Assembly: GCA_947167125.1 (NCBI GenBank)
Contig: CAMVGT010000003.1
Location: 41,207 to 105,206 of the forward strand
Origin: an uncultured Erysipelotrichaceae bacterium
Lineage (GTDB): Bacteria; Bacillota_I; Bacilli_A; Erysipelotrichales; Erysipelotrichaceae
DNA: 64,000 nt
Direction: 5' to 3'
In this document: piece after piece, positions 55,236 through 64,000 of the stretch
How positions within the stretch are numbered: position 1 is the stretch's first letter
How the letters are laid out: each line of letters starts with the position of its first letter
Translations under genes and position numbers: made by a program
The notes under the pieces: model-generated
What the model was told of the DNA's origin: nothing
What the model saw: the letters and a program-made list of their open reading frames with translations, nothing else
Database searches by the model: none

Positions 55236-57338
55236 ATGTCTGCGTTTGCGGCTTTTCTTGGCTCAATCATGAGCGTTTGCTACGGGATATTTAAGAATTA
55301 CGGCATTGCGATTATCCTGTTCACACTGATCACAAAAGTGATTCTGTTCCCTCTGTCTTTATGGCTGCAGAAGAATTCCATCAAGATGGTGAGGATGCAG
55401 CCGGAGATCAACAACATCAAGGTGAAATATTACGGCGACAAGGACCGGATTGCGGATGAGCAGTCCAGCCTTTATAAAAAAGAGAAATACAATGCCTTTG
55501 CGTCATTGATTCCTCTGGCAATCCAGATTGTTCTCCTGCTTGGTGTTGTGAATGTCATTTACCATCCGATCACTTATATTCTCAAAGCGCCTCAGGAAGT
55601 CAGCGACCGCTTTACGGAAATTGTCCTTGCGGAAAATCCGGATCTGGATCCGGAATCCAATTCCCTGCAGCTGATGATTGTGGATGATATTCAGGATGCG
55701 GAGAACGGACATATTGAAAGCTATCTTGCATTGGCTGAGCAGTATCCGTCTCTTCCTGTGGAAGAGACGGTGGAAAAGATTCAGTCTTTCCGCATGAGTT
55801 TCTTAGGACTCAATCTCAGCTGGATCGCTTCTGTCAAAGGCGGGATTTCAATTCTCGCACCGCTGCTTGCGGCACTGTCCGCTTTGTTATTAAGCGTTGC
55901 GGAAAATGCGGTCAATGTTCTTCAGCATGAAGAATCCGTCTTCAGCAAATACGGTATGCTGGCTTTCTCAGTACTGCTGTCGCTGTATCTTGGCTTCTAT
56001 GTTCCTTCAGGCGTTGCCTTATACTGGGTGGCGAGCAATCTCTTTGCGATTCTGCAGCAGTATATTCTGAATGCTTTGATCAATCCGAAGAAATATGTGG
56101 ATTATGAAGCACTTGAGAAGAGCAGAAAAGCATTGGAAGAGATTTCGGATTCTAAAGGAAAGAAACTGAGCAGACCGCTGGCTAAAAGAGTAAAAGCGGA
56201 TTATAAACGCTTCTTCTCGATTGCCAACAAGCATCTTGTCTTCTATTCGGAATCCAACGGTTTTTATAAATACTATGCCGGAATGATTGAATATATTCTG
56301 AAATATACTGACATTCCGATTCATTACATCACATCCGATCCGGATGATTCCATCTTTGAGATGGCAAAGACAAATGATCAGATCAAGCCGTATTTCATCG
56401 ATTCCAATACATTGATCACACTCATGATGAAGATGGACGCGGATGTTGTCGCAATGACAATGCCGGACCTTGAGACCTATCAGATCAAGAGAAGCTATAT
56501 CCGCAAGGATATTGAATATATCAATCTCTGCCATGGCATCGGTTCCTACAACCTTACGTTCAGAAAAGGCGCGGTTGATCATTTCGATACTGTTTTCCTG
56601 GCAGGAAAGCATCAGGTGGAAGAAATCCGCAAGCAGGAAGCAGTCAATCATCTTCCTGCCAAGGTTCTTGTGGAGGACGGTTATCCGCTGCTGGATGAAA
56701 TGATCGCTTCCTATGAAGCATCTGAAAAACCTGTGCATGAAAAGAAAGTGGTACTGATCGCTCCTTCCTGGCAGAAGGGAAATGTTGTGGAAAGCTGTCT
56801 GGAAGATCTGCTGGATGCATTAAAGGATCATAACTACCATGTGATTGTCAGACCCCATCCCCAGCATGTCCGCCATAACGGCGATCAGATGAAGGCACTG
56901 CAGGTGAAGTATCAGGACAATCCGGATATTGAAATCCAGACCGACTTCACTTCCACAAATACCGTCTTTGAAGCGGATATCATGATCAGCGACTGGTCGA
57001 GTGTTGCCTATGAATTCGCATTTACAACAAACAAGCCGGTTCTCTTTATCAACACACCGATGAAGGTGATGAATCCGGAATATCAGAAGATTGATACCGT
57101 ACCGTTTGATATCTGGACAAGAGATGTCATCGGCATGTCTCTGGATCCTGCTCTGATTGATCAGGCACCGGATAAGATTGCGTATCTTCTGGAACACAGC
57201 AATGATTATGAAGAGACCATTGAGAATCTGAAACATGAATATGTCTTCAATCTCGGAAACAGTTCAGAGATCGGTGCAAGATATCTGATTGATGCAGTAT
57301 TCCGTCATATTGAAGAAAGAAGATCCAATGAGGAATGA
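55236..57338 (+). CDS. YidC/Oxa1 insertase domain fused to CDP-glycerol glycerophosphotransferase domain
   Basis: A 700-residue fusion. Residues 1-290 are YidC/Oxa1-like: 'YGIAIILFTLITKVILFPLS' then 'QPEINNIKVKYYGDKDRIAD', a long outer loop (about 105-190), and the last spans 'FSVLLSLYLGFYVPSGVALY' and 'WVASNLFAILQQYILNALI'. The Arg usually present in the first conserved span is a Lys here. There is no lipobox. Residues 320-690 are a glycerophosphotransferase domain with 'NLCHGIGSYNLTFRKGAVDH', 'VLIAPSWQKGN', 'VIVRPHPQHVRH' and 'IMISDWSSVAYEFAF'. I use ATG 55236 after AGGAGG. It may couple membrane placement to glycerol-phosphate polymer synthesis, but that is inference. Confidence 0.9.
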   Translation: MSAFAAFLGSIMSVCYGIFKNYGIAIILFTLITKVILFPLSLWLQKNSIKMVRMQPEINNIKVKYYGDKDRIADEQSSLYKKEKYNAFASLIPLAIQIVLLLGVVNVIYHPITYILKAPQEVSDRFTEIVLAENPDLDPESNSLQLMIVDDIQDAENGHIESYLALAEQYPSLPVEETVEKIQSFRMSFLGLNLSWIASVKGGISILAPLLAALSALLLSVAENAVNVLQHEESVFSKYGMLAFSVLLSLYLGFYVPSGVALYWVASNLFAILQQYILNALINPKKYVDYEALEKSRKALEEISDSKGKKLSRPLAKRVKADYKRFFSIANKHLVFYSESNGFYKYYAGMIEYILKYTDIPIHYITSDPDDSIFEMAKTNDQIKPYFIDSNTLITLMMKMDADVVAMTMPDLETYQIKRSYIRKDIEYINLCHGIGSYNLTFRKGAVDHFDTVFLAGKHQVEEIRKQEAVNHLPAKVLVEDGYPLLDEMIASYEASEKPVHEKKVVLIAPSWQKGNVVESCLEDLLDALKDHNYHVIVRPHPQHVRHNGDQMKALQVKYQDNPDIEIQTDFTSTNTVFEADIMISDWSSVAYEFAFTTNKPVLFINTPMKVMNPEYQKIDTVPFDIWTRDVIGMSLDPALIDQAPDKIAYLLEHSNDYEETIENLKHEYVFNLGNSSEIGARYLIDAVFRHIEERRSNEE

Positions 57339-57366
57339 AGGAGCAGTGAAAGCTGTTCCTTTTTTC
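57338..57366 (+). terminator. terminator of the YidC fusion operon
   Basis: The stem AAGGAGCAG / CTGTTCCTT (one G-T pair) with a 6-base loop, followed by TTTTTTC. Confidence 0.82.
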
Positions 57367-57579
57367 TGGTGTCGGACTGATTTGAATCGTGCAGTTTCGA
57401 GGAACTGAATGTTTATGATGGTCTCCGGTAAATTACTTTTACCAATCTATTGAAATTAAGTCCCCACTGGTGCTGACGAATCCGGAAATGTTTTTTGGAA
57501 ATTCCTTAAGTTGTGCATCTCTTCGCAGAAAAAACACATAACTGTGTTAAATTATTAGATTGTGATGGGGAGGACAGGA

Positions 57580-60195
57580 ATGAAGAAGACGTTTGCGATT
57601 ATTCATACAGTATTTGTTTCATTCTTTTTTATTCTGTCCATATTGATCGGACTGTCTGCGCAGTGGATGCTTGACACATGGCCGAATCTGAAGATGGAAG
57701 AAGTGATGTTCCAGTTCCAGCAGGGACTCGGCGGTACCGGCGGAGACATGATCATGCAGTTTATGATTCACTGCGGCTTCCCGGTGATTGCGGTACTGAT
57801 CATGTTGATTGTCCTGCTGGTTTCCATGAAGGGAAAACCGAAGAGAAAACTGCGTGCTTCGATGGTCATTATTTCACTGGCTTCTTTGATTTCTGCAGGT
57901 GCTGCGGCTTATACAAGAGTCGGGGTTGGTGAATATATTGCGGCGCAGTCAACCAATTCGGAATTCATCATGGATCATTATGCAGATCCTGCCACAACAC
58001 CGATGACATTCCCTTCAAAAAAGAGGAATCTGATTTATATCTTCCTGGAATCGATGGAGACAACCTATGCCGATACGGATAACGGCGGAGGATTTGATTA
58101 TAACTGCATTCCTGAACTGACAGAACTTGCAAAGGAGAATGAAGATTTCTCAGGAAATGATGAAAAGCTGAATGGAGGCATTTCTCTTCCTTATACAACA
58201 TGGACAATGGGTGCGATGTTCGGTCAGACAAGCGGACTGCCTCTGCAGACAAGCGTTGACCGCAATGACATGGATACCCAGGAATCCTTCTTCCCGGATA
58301 TCACCACACTGGGAAATGTGCTGGAAAACAACGGATACAACAATGTGCTTTTATTAGGTTCTGATGCCAAATTCGGCGGAAGAAAGACCTATTTCACCCA
58401 GCATGGCAATTATGAGATCCGCGATTACTACTGGGCTGCGGAAAACGGCTATGTTCCGGCAGGACATTATGTCTGGTGGGGAATGGAAGATACCTATCTC
58501 TTCAACATGGCAAAAAGCACACTGGAAGAATATGCGGCGAAGGATGAACCGTTCAACATGACCATGTTAACGGTGGATACGCATTTTGAAGATGGATATG
58601 TATGCAGTCTGTGCGGGAATGATTATGAAGAACAGTATGCCAATGTCATGGCATGTTCTTCAAAGCAGATCATTGAATTCATTAATTGGTGCAAGGAACA
58701 GGACTGGTATGAAAATACATCCATTATCCTGACAGGCGACCATCCGACGATGGATGTGGATTTCTGCAATGATATTTCTGCGGATTATACAAGAAAAGTC
58801 TATACATGCTATATGAATTCAGCGGTACAGCCGGTGGATCCGACTTTAACAAGAAGCTTTTCCACACTGGATGAATTCCCGACTACACTGGCATCTCTAG
58901 GTGTTTATATTGAAGGCGACCGTTTAGGTCTGGGCACGAATCTTTTCTCTTCAAAGAAAACACTGACGGAAGAAATGGGTGTTTCGGAAGAAACACTTGA
59001 GATTTCCAAGAAATCCAAATTCATGGAAGCTTTATCCGGTGTTGATCTTACCAGCAAGGACTTACTGACAACCGGTCATATGAAAGCGGATGCGACTGTC
59101 AAAGTGCTTGGCTATGATGAAGAAAGCGAAACACTTTCGATTGCGGTGGATGACATCCTGGCGGAAGACGGACCGGTTTACCATGTCATGGCTGTGACGG
59201 AAACAGAAGAAGGCGAAATGATTTACCGGGCTTCTGCACAGAAGGATGGTTCCTGGAAAGCAGATCTGCATGTGCCGAAGGATGAGATGGATACAACCGG
59301 ACTGAGGATTGTGATTTCGGAAAAGAACGGGAAGCCGGGTTCCGGCATTGCCGGTACAACGGTATTCACATACAGCGGAGCTGACCTGATGTGGTTAGGT
59401 GCTGTACAGAATGATCCGGCTGCTTATCTTGATACATTGGCAACACTGGACAGAGATAAATATGCAATCTTCATTACATTAAAGGATAATGCCGTCAACG
59501 GCATTACCGATGAGATTCAGGAAAGCTTATTCAATCTTGGAACAGAGATTGATTTAAGAGGACAGCAGGACTATTATTGGTTCGCTGTCATTTCCGGTGA
59601 CAGGGTTCATGAAGAAGCGAGCCCATGGTTCCTGGAAAGATACGGAGTCACATCCGGCGGATATCCGTATATTGTGGTATCTTCCGCTTCCACAGCACCT
59701 GTATATATTGCCAACAGGTATTACTGGGGATATGAACAGTACAGCCCGAGCGCCAAGGGAATGAATATTGTTGTCTGGGATCAGGAAAACGGCGAGATGG
59801 TTACCAACACCTTTTTCGATACCAGATGGGGTGTTCCCAAAGCGGATGTGAGAATTACACAGCTGAATGAAGAAACCGGACTGATGACACTGCGTATCAA
59901 TAACATCACAGGTATTCGTGATGAGGTTGCGGATGTCAGAGTGACAGTCTTTGATACAATGCATCCGGACAGACAGTACCGCTATCAGCTGGAGAATACG
60001 GAAAACTACGGATGGGCGGAGAATATCGATATTTCTGATATCGATGTTACCGACTGTGTGATCAAGATTGATGTGCTGAACACATCCGGTGAGTATTCGC
60101 ATCTTCCGGACATCAAAGGCAATTTAAAAGAATATCAGGCATCGCAGTCTTCTGTGTGGACGGATGAAGAAACAGAAGAGACTGCGTCAAATTAA
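57580..60195 (+). CDS. LTA-synthase-like sulfatase-fold enzyme with C-terminal ILEI/PANDER-like domain (first)
   Basis: An 871-residue protein. It has three membrane spans (about 7-30, 62-82 and 92-112) and then an outer catalytic domain (about 145-470) with 'NLIYIFLESMETTYADTDNG' (metal-binding Glu), the Thr nucleophile region 'SLPYTTWTMGAMFGQTSGLP' near 205, 'MLTVDTHFEDGYVC' near 330 and 'ILTGDHPTMDVDFCN' near 390. After a beta-sandwich segment comes a region (about 605-750) with 'KYAIFITLKDNAVNGI' and 'GMNIVVWDQENGEMV' then 'FFDT', which fits the ILEI/PANDER fold, and a last beta domain. The start follows GGGGAGG. LtaS enzymes polymerise glycerol phosphate on lipid anchors. Here the acceptor may be a glycan. 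Confidence 0.88.
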   Translation: MKKTFAIIHTVFVSFFFILSILIGLSAQWMLDTWPNLKMEEVMFQFQQGLGGTGGDMIMQFMIHCGFPVIAVLIMLIVLLVSMKGKPKRKLRASMVIISLASLISAGAAAYTRVGVGEYIAAQSTNSEFIMDHYADPATTPMTFPSKKRNLIYIFLESMETTYADTDNGGGFDYNCIPELTELAKENEDFSGNDEKLNGGISLPYTTWTMGAMFGQTSGLPLQTSVDRNDMDTQESFFPDITTLGNVLENNGYNNVLLLGSDAKFGGRKTYFTQHGNYEIRDYYWAAENGYVPAGHYVWWGMEDTYLFNMAKSTLEEYAAKDEPFNMTMLTVDTHFEDGYVCSLCGNDYEEQYANVMACSSKQIIEFINWCKEQDWYENTSIILTGDHPTMDVDFCNDISADYTRKVYTCYMNSAVQPVDPTLTRSFSTLDEFPTTLASLGVYIEGDRLGLGTNLFSSKKTLTEEMGVSEETLEISKKSKFMEALSGVDLTSKDLLTTGHMKADATVKVLGYDEESETLSIAVDDILAEDGPVYHVMAVTETEEGEMIYRASAQKDGSWKADLHVPKDEMDTTGLRIVISEKNGKPGSGIAGTTVFTYSGADLMWLGAVQNDPAAYLDTLATLDRDKYAIFITLKDNAVNGITDEIQESLFNLGTEIDLRGQQDYYWFAVISGDRVHEEASPWFLERYGVTSGGYPYIVVSSASTAPVYIANRYYWGYEQYSPSAKGMNIVVWDQENGEMVTNTFFDTRWGVPKADVRITQLNEETGLMTLRINNITGIRDEVADVRVTVFDTMHPDRQYRYQLENTENYGWAENIDISDIDVTDCVIKIDVLNTSGEYSHLPDIKGNLKEYQASQSSVWTDEETEETASN

Positions 60196-60219
60196 AGGTT
60201 TATAAGAGGCAGGCAGAAC

Positions 60220-62775
60220 GTGAAAAAAGGGATAGGCATAATATTAAAGGCAATCGGCTATATCCTGTTTGTATTCACGGTATTGCTTGCCTTTTCCTGT
60301 CTTTGGATGTTAAAGACATGGCCGAATCTGAATATGAATGAGCTGGTATTCCAGCTGAAGCAGGGATTCGGCGGAACCGGCAATGACATGCTGGGAAGCT
60401 GGTTTATTTCAGCCGGGCTTCCTTCTTTGATTGTGGGAATTCTGATGGGAATTGTGCTGATCATCTTTCACCGTGGAAGAGGAAAACAGGCATTGTGTCT
60501 GACAATCAGTGCAGTTTTATGTCTCTGCCTGTCAGCTGTTTCATTGTATGAAAATGTGGATGTGGAAGAATATGTGGTTTCACAAAGTGTGGAATCGGAA
60601 TTCATCCAGGAAAACTATGCCGATCCTGCAAATGTGAATCTGACATTTCCTGAAAAGAAACGCAATCTTATCTATATCTTTCTGGAATCCATGGAAACAA
60701 CATATGCGGATCAAGATAACGGCGGTGCCTTTGATTTCAACTGCATTCCGGAACTGACAGAGATTGCGGAAGAAAATGAATGCTTTGCTGGAAACCATAC
60801 AGAACTCAACGGCGGCTATTCCATGCCGGCAACCACATGGACAATGGGCGGCATGTTTGCGGAAACAAGCGGACTGCCTCTGAAAGTCAGTGTCAATGGC
60901 AATGACATGGGCAATCAGTCTGTTTTCTTCCCAGGCATTCAGACAATCGGAGATGTTTTAAAGAATAACGGCTATACCAACCGCCTGCTGATTGGATCGG
61001 ATGCGGAATTCGGCGGAAGAAAACTTTACTTCACCAGCCATGGCGATTATCAGATCCATGATTATGTCTATTCAGAAGAAAACGGAGAAATCCCATATGG
61101 CTATTATGTCTGGTGGGGATATGAAGACAATAAGCTTTTTGACATTGCCAAAGAGAATCTCAATGAACTTTCATCAAAGGATGAACCGTTCAATCTGACA
61201 ATGTTGACAGTGGATACACATTTTGAAGATGGATGGGTATGCGAAGACTGTCCGGATACATTCAATGATAATCAATATGCCAATGTAATAGCATGTTCAT
61301 CAAAGAAAATCGCAGAATTCCTTTCCTGGTGTCAAGAACAGCCATGGTATGAAGATACGGCAATTGTTTTATCCGGAGATCATCCGACCATGGATGTGGA
61401 TTTCTGTGAAAACATCGATTCTTCCTATGAAAGAAGAGTCTATACGGCTTTTATCAACTCTGCTGCGGAAAATGAAGATCCGCAAAGACACAGGCTTTAT
61501 ACAACCTTTGACCACTTTCCCACAACGCTTGCGGCAATGGGGGTGGAAATTGAAGGAGAAAGGCTTGGCCTGGGGACAAATCTTTTTTCCGACAAAGATA
61601 CACTGACGGAAGAACTTGGAAGGGAGGAAGAAGCTTCCTTCATCCGTCAGAAATCACGCTTTATGGAACAGAAGTCAGGCGTGACTGTCAGCATTTCTGA
61701 CCTAAAGAAAAAGGGTGATTCCTTAATCAAAGCAGATGTGACAGTCAAGGGCTGTGAAGAAGGGATTCTCACATTGAATGTGGATCATATTCCGCAGGAA
61801 GAAGGTATTCTGCATAATGTGAGGATCATGACAGAGAATGAAGAAGGAACAGTTTATACCGATTGTGTTCCTTTAAAGGATGGCTCCTGGCAGGCAGATC
61901 TGAAGATCAGTCCTGAACAGATGGATCTGACACATCTTAAAGTCATTGGATTGTATGAAAAGAACGGAAAGTTCTTCGGGGAATCCTTATTTGAATATTC
62001 CGGTGGAGATCTGTTATTTATTTCAGGTGTACAGAATGATCCGGTCGGTTATATGAATGTTTTAAAGATGCTGGATCCGGAACGTTACAGCATTCTGATG
62101 AGCGGAGCAGGAAATGCGGCAGAAGGAATTGATGATTCCATTCAGAATGCATTGTATGAACTTGGATTTGAATATGATATCCGCAATTGGCCGGAAGCTT
62201 CCTTCTATTTTGCAAAGAACGGGGACAGAATCCTGCAGGATGCGGGAGAACGGTATCTCGAACGTTATGGATATACGATATCCTGGCTGCCGTTCATCAT
62301 TGTAAGCGGCGCATTGGAATCAGGCAATGTGTCATCCATACGTATATCCAACGGAAGGACATATGATGAATACAGTCTGAACGAATACGGCATGAACTTT
62401 GTGATCTGGGACAATGAGAAGGGAGAAGCGGTTAATACTGCCGCATTTGATACAAGAAAGAAACCGGCATCTATCACAGTTTCTGTAAAGAACGATGATA
62501 ACAGTTTGAAGCTTAGTGTGAATGAAACAGAGAATATGGGTTCTGTTTCAGTTATATTTGCGGAAGTGTTTGATGAAGAACATCTCTGTCATAAGAAAAC
62601 AGTTCAGTTTGAAAAGGAAGAAGACGGAACATATACTGCATTGCAGGATATGACAGACCTTACAGATGCATTTACGGTAAGAATCTGTGTAATGGATAAA
62701 GAAGAACAAAGATACTGGTTCCGTCTTACAGCCATTGATCAGGGAGAGATGACATTGGTTCAGGAGAATCGATGA
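60220..62775 (+). CDS. LTA-synthase-like sulfatase-fold enzyme with C-terminal ILEI/PANDER-like domain (second)
   Basis: An 851-residue tandem paralogue of the preceding gene with the same order of parts: three spans, the catalytic domain with 'NLIYIFLESMETTYADQDNG', 'TTWTMGGMFAETSGLP' near 205 and 'VLSGDHPTMDVDFCE' near 385, then beta-sandwich, ILEI-like ('RYSILMSGAGNAAEGI' and 'GMNFVIWDNEKGEAV' then 'AFDTR') and a final beta domain. The first half is more alike between the two than the C-terminal half, so they may use different acceptors. The start is a GTG after GAGGCAGG, 24 bases after the previous stop. The two form one operon. Confidence 0.87.
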   Translation: MKKGIGIILKAIGYILFVFTVLLAFSCLWMLKTWPNLNMNELVFQLKQGFGGTGNDMLGSWFISAGLPSLIVGILMGIVLIIFHRGRGKQALCLTISAVLCLCLSAVSLYENVDVEEYVVSQSVESEFIQENYADPANVNLTFPEKKRNLIYIFLESMETTYADQDNGGAFDFNCIPELTEIAEENECFAGNHTELNGGYSMPATTWTMGGMFAETSGLPLKVSVNGNDMGNQSVFFPGIQTIGDVLKNNGYTNRLLIGSDAEFGGRKLYFTSHGDYQIHDYVYSEENGEIPYGYYVWWGYEDNKLFDIAKENLNELSSKDEPFNLTMLTVDTHFEDGWVCEDCPDTFNDNQYANVIACSSKKIAEFLSWCQEQPWYEDTAIVLSGDHPTMDVDFCENIDSSYERRVYTAFINSAAENEDPQRHRLYTTFDHFPTTLAAMGVEIEGERLGLGTNLFSDKDTLTEELGREEEASFIRQKSRFMEQKSGVTVSISDLKKKGDSLIKADVTVKGCEEGILTLNVDHIPQEEGILHNVRIMTENEEGTVYTDCVPLKDGSWQADLKISPEQMDLTHLKVIGLYEKNGKFFGESLFEYSGGDLLFISGVQNDPVGYMNVLKMLDPERYSILMSGAGNAAEGIDDSIQNALYELGFEYDIRNWPEASFYFAKNGDRILQDAGERYLERYGYTISWLPFIIVSGALESGNVSSIRISNGRTYDEYSLNEYGMNFVIWDNEKGEAVNTAAFDTRKKPASITVSVKNDDNSLKLSVNETENMGSVSVIFAEVFDEEHLCHKKTVQFEKEEDGTYTALQDMTDLTDAFTVRICVMDKEEQRYWFRLTAIDQGEMTLVQENR

Positions 62776-62865
62776 TTGTTGAAAAGAGTGTCCTGTCTGG
62801 AATCTTGTCAGATCAGCGGTTGTAAAAGATAATGGACAAAGAGAATATGAAAAAGGAAACCGTTT

Positions 62866-63408
62866 ATGAAACTGAGTGAAGCTGACAGCAGACTTTTCTA
62901 CAAACTTTTCTTTCCGCTTCTTGATTTTGCAAATCAGAAATTCAAAGTCAATGAACTGAAAAAACTGACAGGGGCGAAGAGCCTGAATCCTGCAAAGGTA
63001 AAAGAAATTGCGAATGCAGTATGGGAGAATCCTTCGTGCATCGACGAATATGTAGAGAAGAATGAAACTTCTTTAAACGATGAGGAAAAACAGATTCTTC
63101 TCTCCTGGAAGAAATCCATTTCAGGAAGGTTTGTTCTGGAAAGACATCTGAAAAAGGGATCTGTTTTCATTGGAGAGCATAACGATGTGTATCTTGTGAA
63201 AGGCATTATTTCAAGCTTTGAAGAAATGTTCTGGTTTCAGAAACCGCCGATCGCAATGGACATCACGATCCTGCCCTTTAAAGATTGCTTGATTACTGAC
63301 GGTCTGAATCTGCCGCTTAATATCACATTCGGCGGAGGGATTAAGAGCATCCTGAAGAATGTATACATGGATGCGAAAAAGGAAGAACGCATTATCACAC
63401 AGCTATAG
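62866..63408 (+). CDS. conserved protein of unknown function
   Basis: A 180-residue soluble protein. I recognise the general pattern of a family common in Bacillota genomes but cannot name a function. The N-terminal half is helical ('FYKLFFPLLDFANQKF'). The middle has 'ILLSWKKSISGRFVLERHLK', then 'GSVFIGEHNDVYLVKGI', and the end has 'ILPFKDCLITDGLNLPLNIT' and 'FGGGIKSILKNVYMDAKKEE'. There is no signal peptide or membrane segment. It lies 90 bases after the LTA-synthase-like pair, so co-transcription is possible but no functional link is evident. Confidence 0.7.
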   Translation: MKLSEADSRLFYKLFFPLLDFANQKFKVNELKKLTGAKSLNPAKVKEIANAVWENPSCIDEYVEKNETSLNDEEKQILLSWKKSISGRFVLERHLKKGSVFIGEHNDVYLVKGIISSFEEMFWFQKPPIAMDITILPFKDCLITDGLNLPLNITFGGGIKSILKNVYMDAKKEERIITQL

Positions 63409-63627
63409 CTATCTATTGAACAAAATGCGAAATCTGTACTTAATGTGCGGGTTTTATTTGCGGCAGTCGAAAAGTAAAAGAGATTTTGTGGAAATTTGTA
63501 ATATCGGATGAATAACCCTGTTGAGAAAGATCGGATTGCATTTCACATATCTGATCAAAAACTCAAAAATAGTGCAAATATATAAAATTTAAGCTAAATA
63601 ATGCGTATTTAAATGAATTAAATGTGA
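63409..63627. other. AT-rich intergenic region
   Basis: About 220 bases of AT-rich sequence with many stops in all frames. I see no clear terminator, promoter pair or RNA gene in it. Confidence 0.5.
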
Positions 63628-63819
63628 AATAATAGCGGAAAATATCAAAAAGAACTGATGGAATATCTTGGCCTGACTTCCACAACAGATGCAATTCAGA
63701 CCTATATCAATCCATTGATTGAAAGGGGACTGGTCAGAATGACTGAACCGGATAAACCTAAAAGAAAACGGCAGAAATTCATCAGCACTCGTAAACAAAA
63801 ACAGGCGGGTGGATTATAA
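63628..63819 (+). pseudogene. C-terminal winged-helix remnant of an ATP-binding/Fic-type regulator
   Basis: Below the ORF-track size limit. The frame has no start codon before residue 11 and encodes 'YQKELMEYLGLTSTTDAIQT' then 'YINPLIERGLVRMTEPDKPK' to a TAA at 63817-63819. This resembles the C-terminal winged-helix domain found at the end of divergent AAA (AlbA-type) and Fic family regulators. The upstream domains are missing, so it is a remnant. Confidence 0.6.
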
Positions 63820-64000
63820 AGACTTTTCATCAGTATGTCCGAAATGAAACTGACAGTTTATGTGAATGGATAGATGATCTATGTTATCGTGTGAAGTTAC
63901 CCCACCCAATTGCTGAGCAATATGGATGGGGCTTCTGTGTGCCCGGGACGCTTGCGCTTCCCGGACATCCGGAAATGTATCTGGTTGATACACTCCATTC
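63793..64000 (+). other. open frame running off the window edge
   Basis: A frame without a start codon is open from after the TAA ending at 63792 to the end of the window, encoding 'YVRNETDSLCEWIDDLCYRV' and 'EQYGWGFCVPGTLALPG'. The composition looks protein-like, but I recognise no family. It could be the beginning of a gene that continues to the right (with a non-obvious start) or another remnant. Confidence 0.3.

Noticed and set aside
56019-56738. 239-codon minus-strand ORF
   Set aside because: Antisense to the transferase part of the YidC fusion, no supporting signals.

Overview
The window looks like chromosomal DNA from a Gram-positive, moderate-GC member of the Bacillota, possibly an Erysipelotrichia or Clostridia relative. 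The evidence is the strong AGGAGG-type ribosome binding sites, TTGNNN/TATAAT promoters, LytR-CpsA-Psr (LCP) and LTA-synthase-like proteins, a BlaI/BlaR1 pair, and the rpmG-secE-nusG core cluster. The exact taxon cannot be fixed by reading alone. No rRNA, tRNA or CRISPR array was recognised.

Most of the window is a large cell-surface polysaccharide and teichoic-acid-like polymer locus. Positions 1-8 kb hold the end of rmlD, rmlC, glycosyltransferases, DUF2304, LicD and a Wzx-type flippase, read as one coupled operon that ends at a strong terminator. Positions 8.3-12.8 kb are an accessory insert: an AAA ATPase/TOPRIM-like pair that resembles a defence cassette, then BlaI/BlaR1 plus a membrane protein behind two visible BlaI-type operators. 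Positions 12.9-21.7 kb return to polymer genes: an ABC exporter (ATPase with a C-terminal extension, and a TagG/Wzm permease), a two-domain glycosyltransferase, a DUF2142 membrane protein, a small anchored protein and an LCP ligase.

Positions 21.8-29.6 kb are rearranged. An AAA-DUF4143 ATPase is followed by a truncated glycosyltransferase copy, a beta-glucoside module (RpiR regulator, PTS EIIC, 6-phospho-beta-glucosidase), the tail of a second ATPase copy and the full glycosyltransferase. The junctions look like a tandem duplication through short microhomology followed by replacement. A second GH1 gene follows. At 31.5-33 kb a small island holds decayed higB/higA, the C-terminal end of a possible polymorphic toxin and an intact putative immunity gene, and it lies between two near-identical 48-bp terminator copies.

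From 33 kb the polymer locus resumes: rmlA-rmlB, DUF2142, a second LCP protein, a CapD/WbpM-type dehydratase, a third DUF2142 protein, a CDP-glycerol glycerophosphotransferase, an acyltransferase, the initiating sugar-phosphate transferase, DUF4422 and glf (galactofuranose supply). Two further AAA-DUF4143 ATPase genes interrupt it. After rpmG-secE-nusG comes a lipid-anchored-polymer-like group: a membrane sulfatase-fold protein, a YidC-CDP-glycerol glycerophosphotransferase fusion, and two tandem LTA-synthase-like enzymes with C-terminal ILEI/PANDER-like domains.

The most unusual observations are four. (1) Two AAA-DUF4143 genes each sit behind a tandem array with an exact 23-bp period but unrelated sequence, and a third sits behind a duplicated inverted repeat that brackets its promoter. 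(2) A YidC insertase is fused to a glycerophosphotransferase. (3) ILEI-like domains are present on the LTA-synthase-like enzymes. (4) The toxin-immunity island is flanked by repeats.
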